64,000 nucleotides of DNA from JAZREA01 sp045660545 (lineage in GTDB: Bacteria; Bacillota; Clostridia; Monoglobales; Firm-18). Of this stretch, positions 1 to 8,974 are shown one piece after another; the first letter of the stretch is position 1; the number at the start of each line of letters is the position of its first letter. Location: NCBI GenBank assembly GCA_045660545.1, contig JAZREA010000006.1, forward strand, positions 4,535-68,534. The letters are read 5' to 3'. The position numbers and the translations under genes were made by a program. The notes below the pieces were generated by a model that saw only the letters and a program-made list of their open reading frames with translations, was not told where the DNA came from and did no database searches.

Positions 1-917
1 GCTGCAAATACGGAAAACGCCAGTCCGCAAACGGTCCCTAACAGCACGTGCAGCCACCATTGCGTTACATTTACACGAAGTAAAATTATTCTTATTCCGG
101 CAGTAAATATCGTATGTAACAGATAAATCTGGAACGAATATGCATTTACAAAATCCAAAAAACGCGCAACCAACTTACATTTTTGGATTAATGAAATAAA
201 CATAATGCTTGAATATATTCCAAACAAAATCATTAATTCTTTTACAAGAGGTGCTTCTATTTTGTTCAGTAAAACAAGCAAAACACCTATTGCTATATGA
301 ATAAGGACAACAAACCGTTTTAGCCAATCAGCGGGCTTTGTAAGCATTTTAAATTCTACAAACGTGCCAGTTCCAAAGGCAAGTGCAGAATAAAAAACCA
401 CATCAAAGCTTCCGAGCGGAACGCCAAAAAGCGGAGCTAAATAGCCTATTAAAACGGTAACAAGTGCAATTTGCCAATTTTTTAACATCCCCGAAAAAGC
501 TGTCCAGATACAAAATAAAAAGAAAAGCGCATACAAAAACCAATATTGTGCCACGGGGGTTTTCCATATATAAAGAATATCCAAAATTGAAGACTGGTTG
601 TTTGCTTGTCCGACAACACTGTTTATAAAAATATAAACAGACGAAAACACCAGGTACGGAACGCCAAGATTATAGAGCTTATGTATTATAAAATTCGATT
701 TAGTCCTCTTGCACTTCCATTCTCCCGTCATTTTATAAACAACACCGCTTAAAAACAAGAAAAGTGCGACGTGAAAAGACCATATAAACTTTTCCAAACC
801 CCAGAAAAACTGAGGAATACTTATTCCTGCAAGCCGGACACCCATAATAACATGGCCGAACAAAACCAAAAAGCACGCATATCCTTTAAGCCTGTCAACA
901 AGCACATTCCTTTCCAT
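1..917 (-). CDS. Acyltransferase-3 family membrane protein (partial, C-terminus off the left edge)
   Basis: The reverse strand reads open from an ATG at 917 to the window edge. The protein begins MERNVLVDRLKGYACFLVLF and continues GHVIMG, the N-terminal pattern of integral membrane acyltransferase-3 (OafA/YrhL-type) proteins, with the conserved Arg/Lys and His near the first membrane segment. Several hydrophobic helices follow, and a late IYLLHTIF segment is typical of the family. Such enzymes usually O-acetylate or succinylate surface sugars using acyl-CoA at the membrane. It is the most distal visible gene of the exopolysaccharide operon, 20 bases after the GtrB-like gene, so EPS decoration is the likely role. 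The specific acyl group and sugar cannot be read. The gene is cut only by the window boundary. Confidence 0.82.
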   Translation of the reverse strand, partial: MERNVLVDRLKGYACFLVLFGHVIMGVRLAGISIPQFFWGLEKFIWSFHVALFLFLSGVVYKMTGEWKCKRTKSNFIIHKLYNLGVPYLVFSSVYIFINSVVGQANNQSSILDILYIWKTPVAQYWFLYALFFLFCIWTAFSGMLKNWQIALVTVLIGYLAPLFGVPLGSFDVVFYSALAFGTGTFVEFKMLTKPADWLKRFVVLIHIAIGVLLVLLNKIEAPLVKELMILFGIYSSIMFISLIQKCKLVARFLDFVNAYSFQIYLLHTIFTAGIRIILLRVNVTQWWLHVLLGTVCGLAFSVFA

Positions 918-937
918 GGCACACCTCTATAATCTTT

Positions 938-1864
938 TTATTTATCATTCCTGCTTTTGCAAGACGAGGAAACAATATATTTAGGCCTTCCTTTAATTTC
1001 ATCATAAATACGGGCAACATAATACCCTATAACGCCAAGGCTTATCATCATAATACTACCTATGAATATAAGGATAATGATAACTGTGGTAATACCTTCA
1101 AGTGCTCGTCCGCTGATTTTATCAATAAGAGCCCAAACGCTAAATATAGCAGTAATGACAAGCATAATAAAGCCAAGCACCGTTACAATCTGCATAGGCG
1201 CGGTTGAATAGGCCGAAATATTAGAAACAGCATATTTAAAAAGACCGGTAGCAGACCACTTTGATTCGCCCTCGAGTCTTTCGTTAACTTCAAATTCAAC
1301 CGTTGTTTTGTGATATCCAACCCAAAAAGAAATCGCTCTGAAAAAGCCCTTTTTTTCAGGAATTCTGTTGAGTATATCGACAACCTTGCGGTCAAGCAGC
1401 TTGAAATCTGAAGCGTTTGACATATCAAACCCGACAACCGAACTAATAATCGAATAAAACTTTCTTGCTGCAAAGCTATGAATTTTGCTTTCTTTACCTC
1501 TTGTTGATTTAATACCCTCAACAATTTCGTATCCATCTTGCCACAGGCGGTACATTTCAACTATTTTTTCCGGAGGATGTTGGAGGTCACAATCGATAAC
1601 AACGACCGCGTCCCCTGACGCACTCGCAAGACCGGCAGAGATGGCCGCTTCTTTTCCGAAATTTCTTGAAAAATGCAGTCCGTGTATGTTTTGTTCCTTG
1701 TCGGCTAATTCTTTTATTTTTTCGTATGTTGCATCCGTAGAGCCATCATCGACAAAAATAATTTCGTTTTCAATGTCAGCCTCTTTTAAAATTTTTGATA
1801 TTGTATAATAGGCTCTTTCTACCGATAACGCCTCATTATACGCGGGAATAATAACAGACAGCAT
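938..1864 (-). CDS. GtrB-like bactoprenol-phosphate glycosyltransferase (GT2, two C-terminal membrane helices)
   Basis: This 308-residue GT2 protein has the nucleotide-sugar fold at the N-terminus (SVIIPAYNE, VDDGSTDAT, then the acidic VIDCDLQHPPE motif around residues 88-98). Two hydrophobic helices follow at about 228-250 and 260-287. This is the layout of GtrB/DPM1-type enzymes, which move a hexose from a nucleotide sugar onto undecaprenyl phosphate on the cytoplasmic face. An AGGAGGTG site lies 6 bases before the ATG. The operon also encodes a GtrA-like flippase (20347-20736) and a Gtr-II-like membrane transferase (15995-17533), so the three components of an O-glucosylation system appear to be present but dispersed. 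The donor sugar is inferred from the family, not shown. Confidence 0.82.
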   Translation of the reverse strand: MLSVIIPAYNEALSVERAYYTISKILKEADIENEIIFVDDGSTDATYEKIKELADKEQNIHGLHFSRNFGKEAAISAGLASASGDAVVVIDCDLQHPPEKIVEMYRLWQDGYEIVEGIKSTRGKESKIHSFAARKFYSIISSVVGFDMSNASDFKLLDRKVVDILNRIPEKKGFFRAISFWVGYHKTTVEFEVNERLEGESKWSATGLFKYAVSNISAYSTAPMQIVTVLGFIMLVITAIFSVWALIDKISGRALEGITTVIIILIFIGSIMMISLGVIGYYVARIYDEIKGRPKYIVSSSCKSRNDK

Positions 1865-3244
1865 TTAAACACCTCCTGAATTTTCGTCGAAAACTTTTTC
1901 AAGCATAGCAACAGGCATAGGTCTGTAATAGTAATATCCCTGCAACATATCGCAGCCGGCTTTAATCGCCGCTTCTTCTTGTTCCTTGGTTTCCACTCCT
2001 TCGCACAGCGTCTTAAAGCCAATGTCCTTAGCGGTGCGAATAATATTTTTTAAAATAATAAAGCCTGTATCCGTAACTGAATTTTGTGTTATTGCCTTAT
2101 CAATTTTTACGATGGAAATATCAAGGCTTTGCAGGTCATTAAAAGTTGTATATCCACTTCCAAAGTCGTCAAGCAAAACAGAAACGCCTTTTTCTTTAAG
2201 GACCGATAAATTATCTATCATCTGTTTTCTTGCTTGTGCGCTTATGTTTTTGTCCTCTAATATTTCTACCGCCAAACACGAAAACTGCAAATTATATTTT
2301 TCCGCAATACCGATTATCTTCTCAGCGAACTGAGGTTCACACAAGGTTGACCTTGAAAAATTGATAGTATATTTGTACGGTTCTCTTTGCTTTTTATCAT
2401 TCGAAATCCACTTGCAGTTTTTCTCAAAAATATAGTAGTCGAATTTATCATTTATTCCTACTGAATTCACTGCGGATAAAAAGGTACCGGGGGTAAGCAC
2501 ACCATCGCTTTTGGAATTTAATCGGGACAAAACTTCTGCGCCGATTATCTTCTTCGTTTTTGCGTCCAAAACAGGTTGATATTCAAGGAAGAAACGGTTG
2601 TTATCAATTTCATTTTCTATGTTGTTTTCGATCTTTATCTTTTTCTCAAGCGCTTTACCGCTGCTAATATTCCATTCAGCATAGGGAATATTTTCGTTTT
2701 TCGCAAGCAAATGCGCCTGTTTTGCGCGGTTTATTGCCTCGTCGAACAAAACCTTCGTGCCAAACGCAAAGTACGAGCCTATTTTAATATCAACAACATT
2801 CAAAGCGCTGTGATTTAAAAGACATTTATTAAGCTCAGCCTGGCAATTTTCAATGTTTTTGCGCGCCTCTTCCATGTTCCATTTTGCAAACGCGACAAAG
2901 CTGTTTTCTCCGTATATGGAAATGGCGTCATTTTCACCCGCCGCAAAAACATCAAGAAAAATATGCTTTAATTCCGCAAAAACGGTTGCAGTTTGTGCAT
3001 CTGAATAAAGACTGCGAAATTTCCCCAAAGAAACACTAATGTATATTACACATCTGTCCTCTCGGAGCCTTCCCGCCTTTTCAAAGTTGCTTTCAAGTTT
3101 ACTGATGTTAACAAAATCACTTTCGTGTTTTCCATTTGCTGTTTTTATTCCTCTTACCGCAAAGTAGATTCCAACGGCAGTAAGAACAACAAAACCCAAA
3201 GCTAAAATAGTTATAATTATGTATGGGTATTCAAATATTTCCAT
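1865..3244 (-). CDS. Membrane-anchored EAL-domain c-di-GMP phosphodiesterase with degenerate GGDEF-like region
   Basis: The 459-residue protein has one N-terminal membrane helix (about 8-31). A divergent region of roughly 60-195 follows, where GENSF (112-116) sits in the place of GGDEF, and then an EAL domain (about 205-455). The EAL signature is EVLSR (237-241), and most family metal and catalytic positions look present: N295, E327, D359/D360 in DDFGSG, K380, E415 in CEGVET and Q435 in LQGY. It should hydrolyse c-di-GMP to pGpG, while the GGDEF-like half is unlikely to make c-di-GMP. It lies inside the EPS operon directly after a GT2 gene, the second phosphodiesterase-type gene of this operon. 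Activity is inferred from motifs. Confidence 0.85.
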   Translation of the reverse strand: MEIFEYPYIIITILALGFVVLTAVGIYFAVRGIKTANGKHESDFVNISKLESNFEKAGRLREDRCVIYISVSLGKFRSLYSDAQTATVFAELKHIFLDVFAAGENDAISIYGENSFVAFAKWNMEEARKNIENCQAELNKCLLNHSALNVVDIKIGSYFAFGTKVLFDEAINRAKQAHLLAKNENIPYAEWNISSGKALEKKIKIENNIENEIDNNRFFLEYQPVLDAKTKKIIGAEVLSRLNSKSDGVLTPGTFLSAVNSVGINDKFDYYIFEKNCKWISNDKKQREPYKYTINFSRSTLCEPQFAEKIIGIAEKYNLQFSCLAVEILEDKNISAQARKQMIDNLSVLKEKGVSVLLDDFGSGYTTFNDLQSLDISIVKIDKAITQNSVTDTGFIILKNIIRTAKDIGFKTLCEGVETKEQEEAAIKAGCDMLQGYYYYRPMPVAMLEKVFDENSGGV

Positions 3245-3265
3245 AATTCAAAGCTCCTGTTTTTC

Positions 3266-4342
3266 TCATTTTGAAAAAGTTGGAAATTCCAAGCTTCCTC
3301 CCGAATATTTAAGACCTATTTCCCCTGCACTTTCAATGCAGTTTTCCCCGTCTTTGCGGGCTCTTTTTTTGCGCCCGGGAATTTCCTTTACAAGAAACGG
3401 TATTCCAAACAAAAGCATCGCTTTTAAAAGGTCGGTTTTGGTAATACCTTTTCTTTTATATTCTGCCAGTATTTCAAACATCGCATAATCCAAGGCCGCT
3501 TTTTTAATCGACTTCGTTTTACGGTTAACCGATTTTATCCATCTGTAAAAATCGCAGAATTTAGTTATGTCTTTGTTTTCTCTAAAATAAATACCTTTTA
3601 TATAAAACTCTTCCTGCTCGCTATCCATAGTTTCAAGAAGTGCTTTATAATACTTCCTTTGAATTTTGGCAACCTCTTTATGTTGTTTTTCCAAGGTTGT
3701 TTCTGTAATTTGTTTGTCATGAAGCCTGTATATCATAAGATATTCAGGAATAATTTCAACCTTATAACCTGCCATTATAAACCTGGTCCACAGCTCCATA
3801 TCTTCTGTGCAAGTGAAATTTTTATCATATCCCAGGCTTCTGATCGCGTCAGCTTTGGCAATAATTCCGGGATGCAAAATCGGGTTCGTAACTAAAAGCA
3901 ACGCCTTTACAGACTCTGTGTCGTTTTTGCCGCCGCATCCTCCCGAGGAAATTACACCGTTTTTCAAAGTCATAAATCTGCAAGAAGACAAAGAAACATG
4001 AGGGTTTTGCTCCATAAATCGTAATTGTCTTTCAAGCCTTTTGGGGAGGCATATATCGTCCGCATCCATCCTTGCAATATATTTTCCTTTTGCGTATGAT
4101 ATGGCTTTGTTAAGAGAAGACGGAAGCCTCAAATTCACTTCGTTTGTATGTACTTTTACACGGCTGTCCAGCTCGGCATATCTGTTTAAGATTTCGGCTG
4201 TGCTGTCAGTAGAACAATCGTTTATCACTATAAGCTCAAACTCTTTAAAAGTTTGATTTAAAACGCTTTCAATCGCTTCGGATAAATAATCTTCGCCGTT
4301 GTATACGCTCATTATTAAAGATATTTCAGGTGCTCTATCCAT
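3266..4342 (-). CDS. Glycosyltransferase family 2
   Basis: This 358-residue cytoplasmic GT2 enzyme starts ISLIMSVYNGEDYL. It has the nucleotide-binding VINDCSTDS segment near residue 40 and an acidic RMDADD metal-binding motif near residue 92. No convincing membrane helix is visible. The start codon overlaps the stop of the upstream GT2 gene by one base (TAATG), so translation is probably coupled. It should add one sugar to the lipid-linked EPS repeat unit. Donor and linkage cannot be told from sequence alone. Confidence 0.85.
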   Translation of the reverse strand: MDRAPEISLIMSVYNGEDYLSEAIESVLNQTFKEFELIVINDCSTDSTAEILNRYAELDSRVKVHTNEVNLRLPSSLNKAISYAKGKYIARMDADDICLPKRLERQLRFMEQNPHVSLSSCRFMTLKNGVISSGGCGGKNDTESVKALLLVTNPILHPGIIAKADAIRSLGYDKNFTCTEDMELWTRFIMAGYKVEIIPEYLMIYRLHDKQITETTLEKQHKEVAKIQRKYYKALLETMDSEQEEFYIKGIYFRENKDITKFCDFYRWIKSVNRKTKSIKKAALDYAMFEILAEYKRKGITKTDLLKAMLLFGIPFLVKEIPGRKKRARKDGENCIESAGEIGLKYSGGSLEFPTFSK

Positions 4343-5364
4343 TATTTATCACCCTTTCTCAAATTCTTTAACTGCTTGCAAAAATACAGAAAATAAAACG
4401 CAAGTCTGATTTTTTGCTTTTTCATCAAATATATTGCTATACGGCTTTTAAAAGTAAGACTTTCAAAATATGCTTTTTTGATTTCTTCTTTATGTAAAGA
4501 GCCCAATATAAGCTCCTTTAAATTACTTAGTGAGTTAAAATGATTTCCCTCTGCCGCTGCTGCCAAAATAGCAAAACACATAAAACAAGAGTAACGGGAA
4601 ATTTGTTCATCAAAGTCATTCGGCTTTTTTATCTTCAAGCCCCGAAGACCTAAAATCACATCCGCAATCTGTGTAACCTGATGAGTTTTAAAATCTGTTG
4701 AAATAGAATCATTTCTTATCGTGTAAAGGTATATGGCCTTTTTGCTCATATAAACCTTTTCTGCTTCCAAAAAGCACGGAACAATACAGCTTAGATCCTC
4801 GCCCAATGATATGGCGGGGTTAACATTAAGCTGGTGCTTTTGCGCAAGTTCACGCTTTATCGCCTTGCCCCACAAGAAGTAGAACATGTGGTTCATATTT
4901 TTATCCGACAAAAGCTTTGGGAAAATATAATTTTCGATTTTAGCCTTGTCATATAATCCTTCCTCTGCAAGGTCCTCTACAAGATCGCCGATTTGACCGT
5001 CTACGTTGCATTTGTAAGAAAAAGAAACAATATCTACATTGGTTTCACTAATTATTTTATACGCACTTTCCAAAGCATCGGGCAAAATCGAATCATCGCC
5101 GTCAAGATTGAATACATAGTCTGCGGTTGCCATTTTAATCCCGGCCTGTCTTGCGCTGACGAGTCCTCCGTTTTCTTTATGTATCACTTTTATCCTTGCG
5201 TCCTTTTTTGCATATTCATCGCAAATAGCGCCGCAGTTATCGGGAGAACCATCGTCAACCAATATAAGCTCAAAATCGGTAAATGACTGTTCAAGAACAC
5301 TGTCTATACATCTTCTTATGTATTTTTCAATATTGTATATCGGAACAATTACCGAAAAAAGCAT
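4342..5364 (-). CDS. Glycosyltransferase family 2
   Basis: The 340-residue protein has an N-terminal GT2 domain: SVIVPIYNIEKYI, VDDGSPDNC, ENGGLVSARQAG, then NLDGDDSI as the acidic motif near residue 92. The C-terminal part is alpha-helical, Lys-rich and without obvious membrane spans. It sits between two other GT2 genes in the EPS operon and overlaps the next gene by one base. It closely resembles CpsI/EpsJ-type transferases that build repeat units from UDP sugars. The substrate is not predictable. Confidence 0.85.
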   Translation of the reverse strand: MLFSVIVPIYNIEKYIRRCIDSVLEQSFTDFELILVDDGSPDNCGAICDEYAKKDARIKVIHKENGGLVSARQAGIKMATADYVFNLDGDDSILPDALESAYKIISETNVDIVSFSYKCNVDGQIGDLVEDLAEEGLYDKAKIENYIFPKLLSDKNMNHMFYFLWGKAIKRELAQKHQLNVNPAISLGEDLSCIVPCFLEAEKVYMSKKAIYLYTIRNDSISTDFKTHQVTQIADVILGLRGLKIKKPNDFDEQISRYSCFMCFAILAAAAEGNHFNSLSNLKELILGSLHKEEIKKAYFESLTFKSRIAIYLMKKQKIRLAFYFLYFCKQLKNLRKGDK

Positions 5365-5375
5365 ATTAAAAACTC

Positions 5376-6431
5376 CTATCTGTCTCTTATCAGCACCATT
5401 AATTTTTGCAGCAAAAACAGTTTATACTTCATTGTAAACGCAAACGCCGCCTGCTTTTTGGGCAGCCTATACCACGGGTATGATTTTAACACACCTTGTA
5501 TTTTTTCGTGTGTGCAGATTTCTTTCAGCCTTTTTCTCAGGTCAGAAAATTTTATTCTCTTAACCTTTGCGTTAACAATCTCCTGCGAACACAAAACTCT
5601 TCCAAAGCCCTGGGTTAATCTGTCTAAATAAATTTTATACTCTTCCTTTTTCACGGTATCTGCAATTCGTTTTTCAAGCTCGTCTAAAAACACAATGCTT
5701 TTTTCAAAGCGTTCTTTTTTGTATGATTTTGAAAGAGAGTCTTCATTACGGCAGTAACAATAGTATGCGCCCGGGACTCCGACTGCCCTCTTTGCACATT
5801 TTATATAGTCCACCATAAACAGCGTGTCTTCGGACAGTATTTTTCTTTCCGACAAAAACTCGATTTCCCTTTCGCAAATTACAGAGGTTTTAAATATATT
5901 CTTACACACACTGACACCGTAGCGGCTATCATCAGGCTCGCTCGGAAGAGCGCCCACAACACCCAAAAGGAGTTTTTTCATATCCTCGTCCGAAAAGCAC
6001 GTGTCTTGTTCAAAATATGTCTTTTTAACATCTTCTCCCGACTCGGAGAACATATTCCCTCCGACAAAGCAAATCCCCGACAAAGCAAGGTCTGCGTCGT
6101 ATTTTACCGCTTTGGTGTATAAGTCTTCATACATCGTCGGCTGTATATAATCATCAGAATCAACAAAGCCAACATACTCCCCTGCTGCCGACTCGATGCC
6201 GGAATTTCTCGCAAACCCAAGGCCTCCGTTTTGTTTATGAATTACTGTAATCCTTGTGTCTCTTTTTGCATATTCGTCGCAAAGCTTTGCGCACTCTTCC
6301 TTCGAGCCGTCGTCGACGATAATAATTTCTATATCTTTTAACGTCTGGTTTATAATCGAGTCTAAGCATCTTTTAAGATATTTTTCTGTATTATACACCG
6401 GAACAATAATACTTACCTTAGGCTTTGTCAA
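5376..6431 (-). CDS. Glycosyltransferase family 2 (TTG start)
   Basis: The 351-residue GT2 protein has SIIVPVYNTEKYLKRCLDSI, the VDDGSKEEC segment, QNGGLGFARNSG and the VDSDDY acidic motif near residue 93. The codon at 6431 is TTG, not ATG. An AGAGGTG ribosome binding site eight bases upstream supports it, and no nearby in-frame ATG has a better site. The gene follows the GT4 gene by 7 bases. It is most likely a repeat-unit sugar transferase acting at the cytoplasmic membrane face, with specificity unknown. Confidence 0.84.
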   Translation of the reverse strand: MTKPKVSIIVPVYNTEKYLKRCLDSIINQTLKDIEIIIVDDGSKEECAKLCDEYAKRDTRITVIHKQNGGLGFARNSGIESAAGEYVGFVDSDDYIQPTMYEDLYTKAVKYDADLALSGICFVGGNMFSESGEDVKKTYFEQDTCFSDEDMKKLLLGVVGALPSEPDDSRYGVSVCKNIFKTSVICEREIEFLSERKILSEDTLFMVDYIKCAKRAVGVPGAYYCYCRNEDSLSKSYKKERFEKSIVFLDELEKRIADTVKKEEYKIYLDRLTQGFGRVLCSQEIVNAKVKRIKFSDLRKRLKEICTHEKIQGVLKSYPWYRLPKKQAAFAFTMKYKLFLLQKLMVLIRDR

Positions 6432-6438
6432 TCCTTTT

Positions 6439-7650
6439 TCACCTCTTGTCTATAAGGTCATTATATTTACCAACAAGAATCTTGCAATATTCCGTAACAC
6501 CTATTATGGTATCACTTATAGTCTCGCAATTTGCTTTAAGTTTTTTGTAGTATTCCTCATCATCAAGGCATTTTTTCAGCGCCGAGGCTACTGGTTCGGG
6601 CGTCGGGTTTTGGACAAGGACACCGGTCTTTCCGTCATCTACAAGCTCTGCCATTCCTCCGCTGTTCATTGTAACAACCACAACTCCCATAGAATGAGCT
6701 TCAAGTATGGACAACGGACAGTTCTCGTAGCACACTGACGGGGCGATAAGAACTTTCGCATTTGCCATTAAGTCAGTAAGCTCATCTCCCGTAAGAAATC
6801 CTTTTAATGTAACGTTAGGAATGTCGTTTAAGACCTCGCCGTCAGGACCGTTTCCTGCAACAACGAAATTATATTCCGGCAAAAGCTTTGCCGTGTCTGC
6901 CAAAAGGTCAACACCTTTTTCCTTTGAAAGTCTGCCCACGAAAACGATGTAAGGATTTTTTGAAACTTCCTTTTTTGACACGCTCTTTTTTTCAATAAAA
7001 TTATGTATTGTAAATGTCTTTCCGGAATAAATATCAGAATTACTCAAAAGCTTGTTTTCCAAAAAATTACTTGGACATACATACAAATCTACCTTTTTGT
7101 ACGTTTGCAAAAACGAGTAAAATTTCGCCTCAATTACGCCCAAAAGGCTTTTAACTTTGGAATTATGAATGCAACTGTACCGAAAGCAATTCCACTTAGA
7201 ACCCTTTATGCATCTGTCGCAGGGCTTTGTCTCGCTAAAACTGTACAAAAGATGATTCGGGCAAATCATCTGATAGTCGTGAACAGTCTGTACAAGAGGG
7301 ATATTCCTTTTCTTAACAGCATAAATAATCGACGGTGTAAGCTGGAAATTAATGTTATTCATATGAACAACGTCGGGTTTAAAGTCATCTAACACCTTTA
7401 AAATTTTGTTATATGATTCTCCTGAATATATTATTTTAAACGGATAAAGAAATCTAGACAGACCTTTTGAGTGGAAGTCCATATTGGTCGTATATAAACC
7501 GAGAGAATTTCCAACCGTATTTTTTTCATCATACATGCCGAAGTATTCAACTTCGTGTCCAAGCCTTGTAAGTTCTTCGCCAAGCTTTAACATATAGCTT
7601 TCCGAACCGCCTCTTGGATAAAGGAACTTGTTTACCATTAATATCTTCAT
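6439..7650 (-). CDS. Glycosyltransferase family 4 (GT-B fold)
   Basis: The start chosen here is the ATG at 7650, preceded by AGAGAAGGGG and overlapping the stop of the upstream polymerase gene as ATGA. A longer reading frame starting 15 codons earlier would run deeper into that gene without a clear site. The 403-residue product has the GT-B pattern: the glycine-rich NKFLYPRGGSESYM near the N-terminus, VFVGRLSKEKGVDLL in the C-terminal domain, and YENCPLSILEA, which carries the E-x7-E motif of GT4 retaining transferases. A Cys cluster (CPNHLL, CDRC, CFRYSC) in the middle is typical of one GT4 subgroup. The donor is unknown. Confidence 0.87.
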   Translation of the reverse strand: MKILMVNKFLYPRGGSESYMLKLGEELTRLGHEVEYFGMYDEKNTVGNSLGLYTTNMDFHSKGLSRFLYPFKIIYSGESYNKILKVLDDFKPDVVHMNNINFQLTPSIIYAVKKRNIPLVQTVHDYQMICPNHLLYSFSETKPCDRCIKGSKWNCFRYSCIHNSKVKSLLGVIEAKFYSFLQTYKKVDLYVCPSNFLENKLLSNSDIYSGKTFTIHNFIEKKSVSKKEVSKNPYIVFVGRLSKEKGVDLLADTAKLLPEYNFVVAGNGPDGEVLNDIPNVTLKGFLTGDELTDLMANAKVLIAPSVCYENCPLSILEAHSMGVVVVTMNSGGMAELVDDGKTGVLVQNPTPEPVASALKKCLDDEEYYKKLKANCETISDTIIGVTEYCKILVGKYNDLIDKR

Positions 7651-8951
7651 AATATTGATTCCCCTTCTCTTTCTCTGTTGGCTTCGGAAATACAACCAAA
7701 CATCTTGTTTTCGGTATATCTCACCTTTTCGTCAAATCCGTGCCCAATCATTATAATGGCAAGAACAGTTGTAAGAAGAGGATAGTTTATGGTGTTATCC
7801 GTTGATGAAACAATAACAAGATATACGCTTAGCGCAAAGGTTATAATTGCACTGTCAGTCTTGCCTTTCGCCCCAAAATAGCACACCCTGACCAAAGTCA
7901 TGGAAGTAAGCCATAAGATATACCCCCAAAAGCCAAGGTCTATAAAATACTGCAAAAAGTCGTTATGAACAGAGGAAACGCCGACGTTCATATTCGTACT
8001 TAACTGATATGTCAAAAATCCGATTCCGTTGCCCAAAAAGCCCGGATTAAATTCATAAAACTTATCTACGGCGTTGTATATAACAACACGTCCGCTTGTA
8101 TCAATCCCCGCTTTTTCAAGCAACGAAAAAACATCAAGCTTTATAATCGCGATATATCCTATTAAAAGCAACACCAATATAACAGAAAAAATCACAGTAA
8201 GGCGTATCGCTGTGTCCTTTTTGAATTTTGCTATAAACTTTAAAATCCATCCAAACATCAAAGAGATTACAATAGCAATAATACCTATTCTCTTAAACGC
8301 CGTTAAAAAGCAAAAGGACGTAAGAGCAAACAAGATGAAAAACACAATGTTTTTCTTTGGTTTTAACATCATATATATAAGATACGCTCCAAGACAAAAG
8401 GCCAGCTCGTGAATTTCCGCCTGGACAATAATGTCTCCTGTCTCTCCGGCAAAAGTTATAATCAAAGTTATAAATTCCGAAAAGAAACTTCCTATTCCGT
8501 TTTGCACTATGATTGTAAAAATCATAAGCATATTGGAAACAAGAATCGCAACAAGGTTATACCATATACCTTTTTCGCCAAAGACGTACAAAAACGCAAC
8601 CGCCGCAAGCGTAAAAGAGAGCATGTTATTATACACAAAAGCTCCGGAAAGTCCTCTTGCGATAACCTCTGTGTCAACCTGTCCCATAAACCATATAAAA
8701 AGCGACACCAAAATTGTTACAAACAAAGGTATGCAATATACCAACGTCGATTTTATCGAAGACGCACCTCTTGCGATATTCGGCTTATACAAGAAAGCCA
8801 TAAAAGCCAAAACAAACAAAACAAGGGCAAAGGCATGACGATATGTAACAAACACACCAAGTTGAATTACTTCTGTAAGAAAGTAGTACATAAGTACTGC
8901 CACAGCCATAAAGCAAACTTTACAGATGGTTTGTACAAACTTGTTTTCCAT
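7647..8951 (-). CDS. Wzy / O-antigen ligase family membrane protein
   Basis: This 434-residue polytopic protein has about 10-12 hydrophobic helices. It has a late extracytoplasmic loop with SSVHNDFLQYFIDLGFWGYI, the His-containing signature of the O-antigen ligase/polymerase superfamily. In a Wzx/Wzy-type pathway this protein joins lipid-linked repeat units outside the membrane. It sits between the Wzz-like genes and the glycosyltransferase genes and overlaps the following GT4 gene by four bases. Polymerase is more likely than ligase because no lipid A exists in a Gram-positive cell, but sequence alone does not separate the two. Confidence 0.8.
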   Translation of the reverse strand: MENKFVQTICKVCFMAVAVLMYYFLTEVIQLGVFVTYRHAFALVLFVLAFMAFLYKPNIARGASSIKSTLVYCIPLFVTILVSLFIWFMGQVDTEVIARGLSGAFVYNNMLSFTLAAVAFLYVFGEKGIWYNLVAILVSNMLMIFTIIVQNGIGSFFSEFITLIITFAGETGDIIVQAEIHELAFCLGAYLIYMMLKPKKNIVFFILFALTSFCFLTAFKRIGIIAIVISLMFGWILKFIAKFKKDTAIRLTVIFSVILVLLLIGYIAIIKLDVFSLLEKAGIDTSGRVVIYNAVDKFYEFNPGFLGNGIGFLTYQLSTNMNVGVSSVHNDFLQYFIDLGFWGYILWLTSMTLVRVCYFGAKGKTDSAIITFALSVYLVIVSSTDNTINYPLLTTVLAIIMIGHGFDEKVRYTENKMFGCISEANREREGESIL

Positions 8952-8974
8952 GCCTCCTTGCCCCCTTTCGTATT

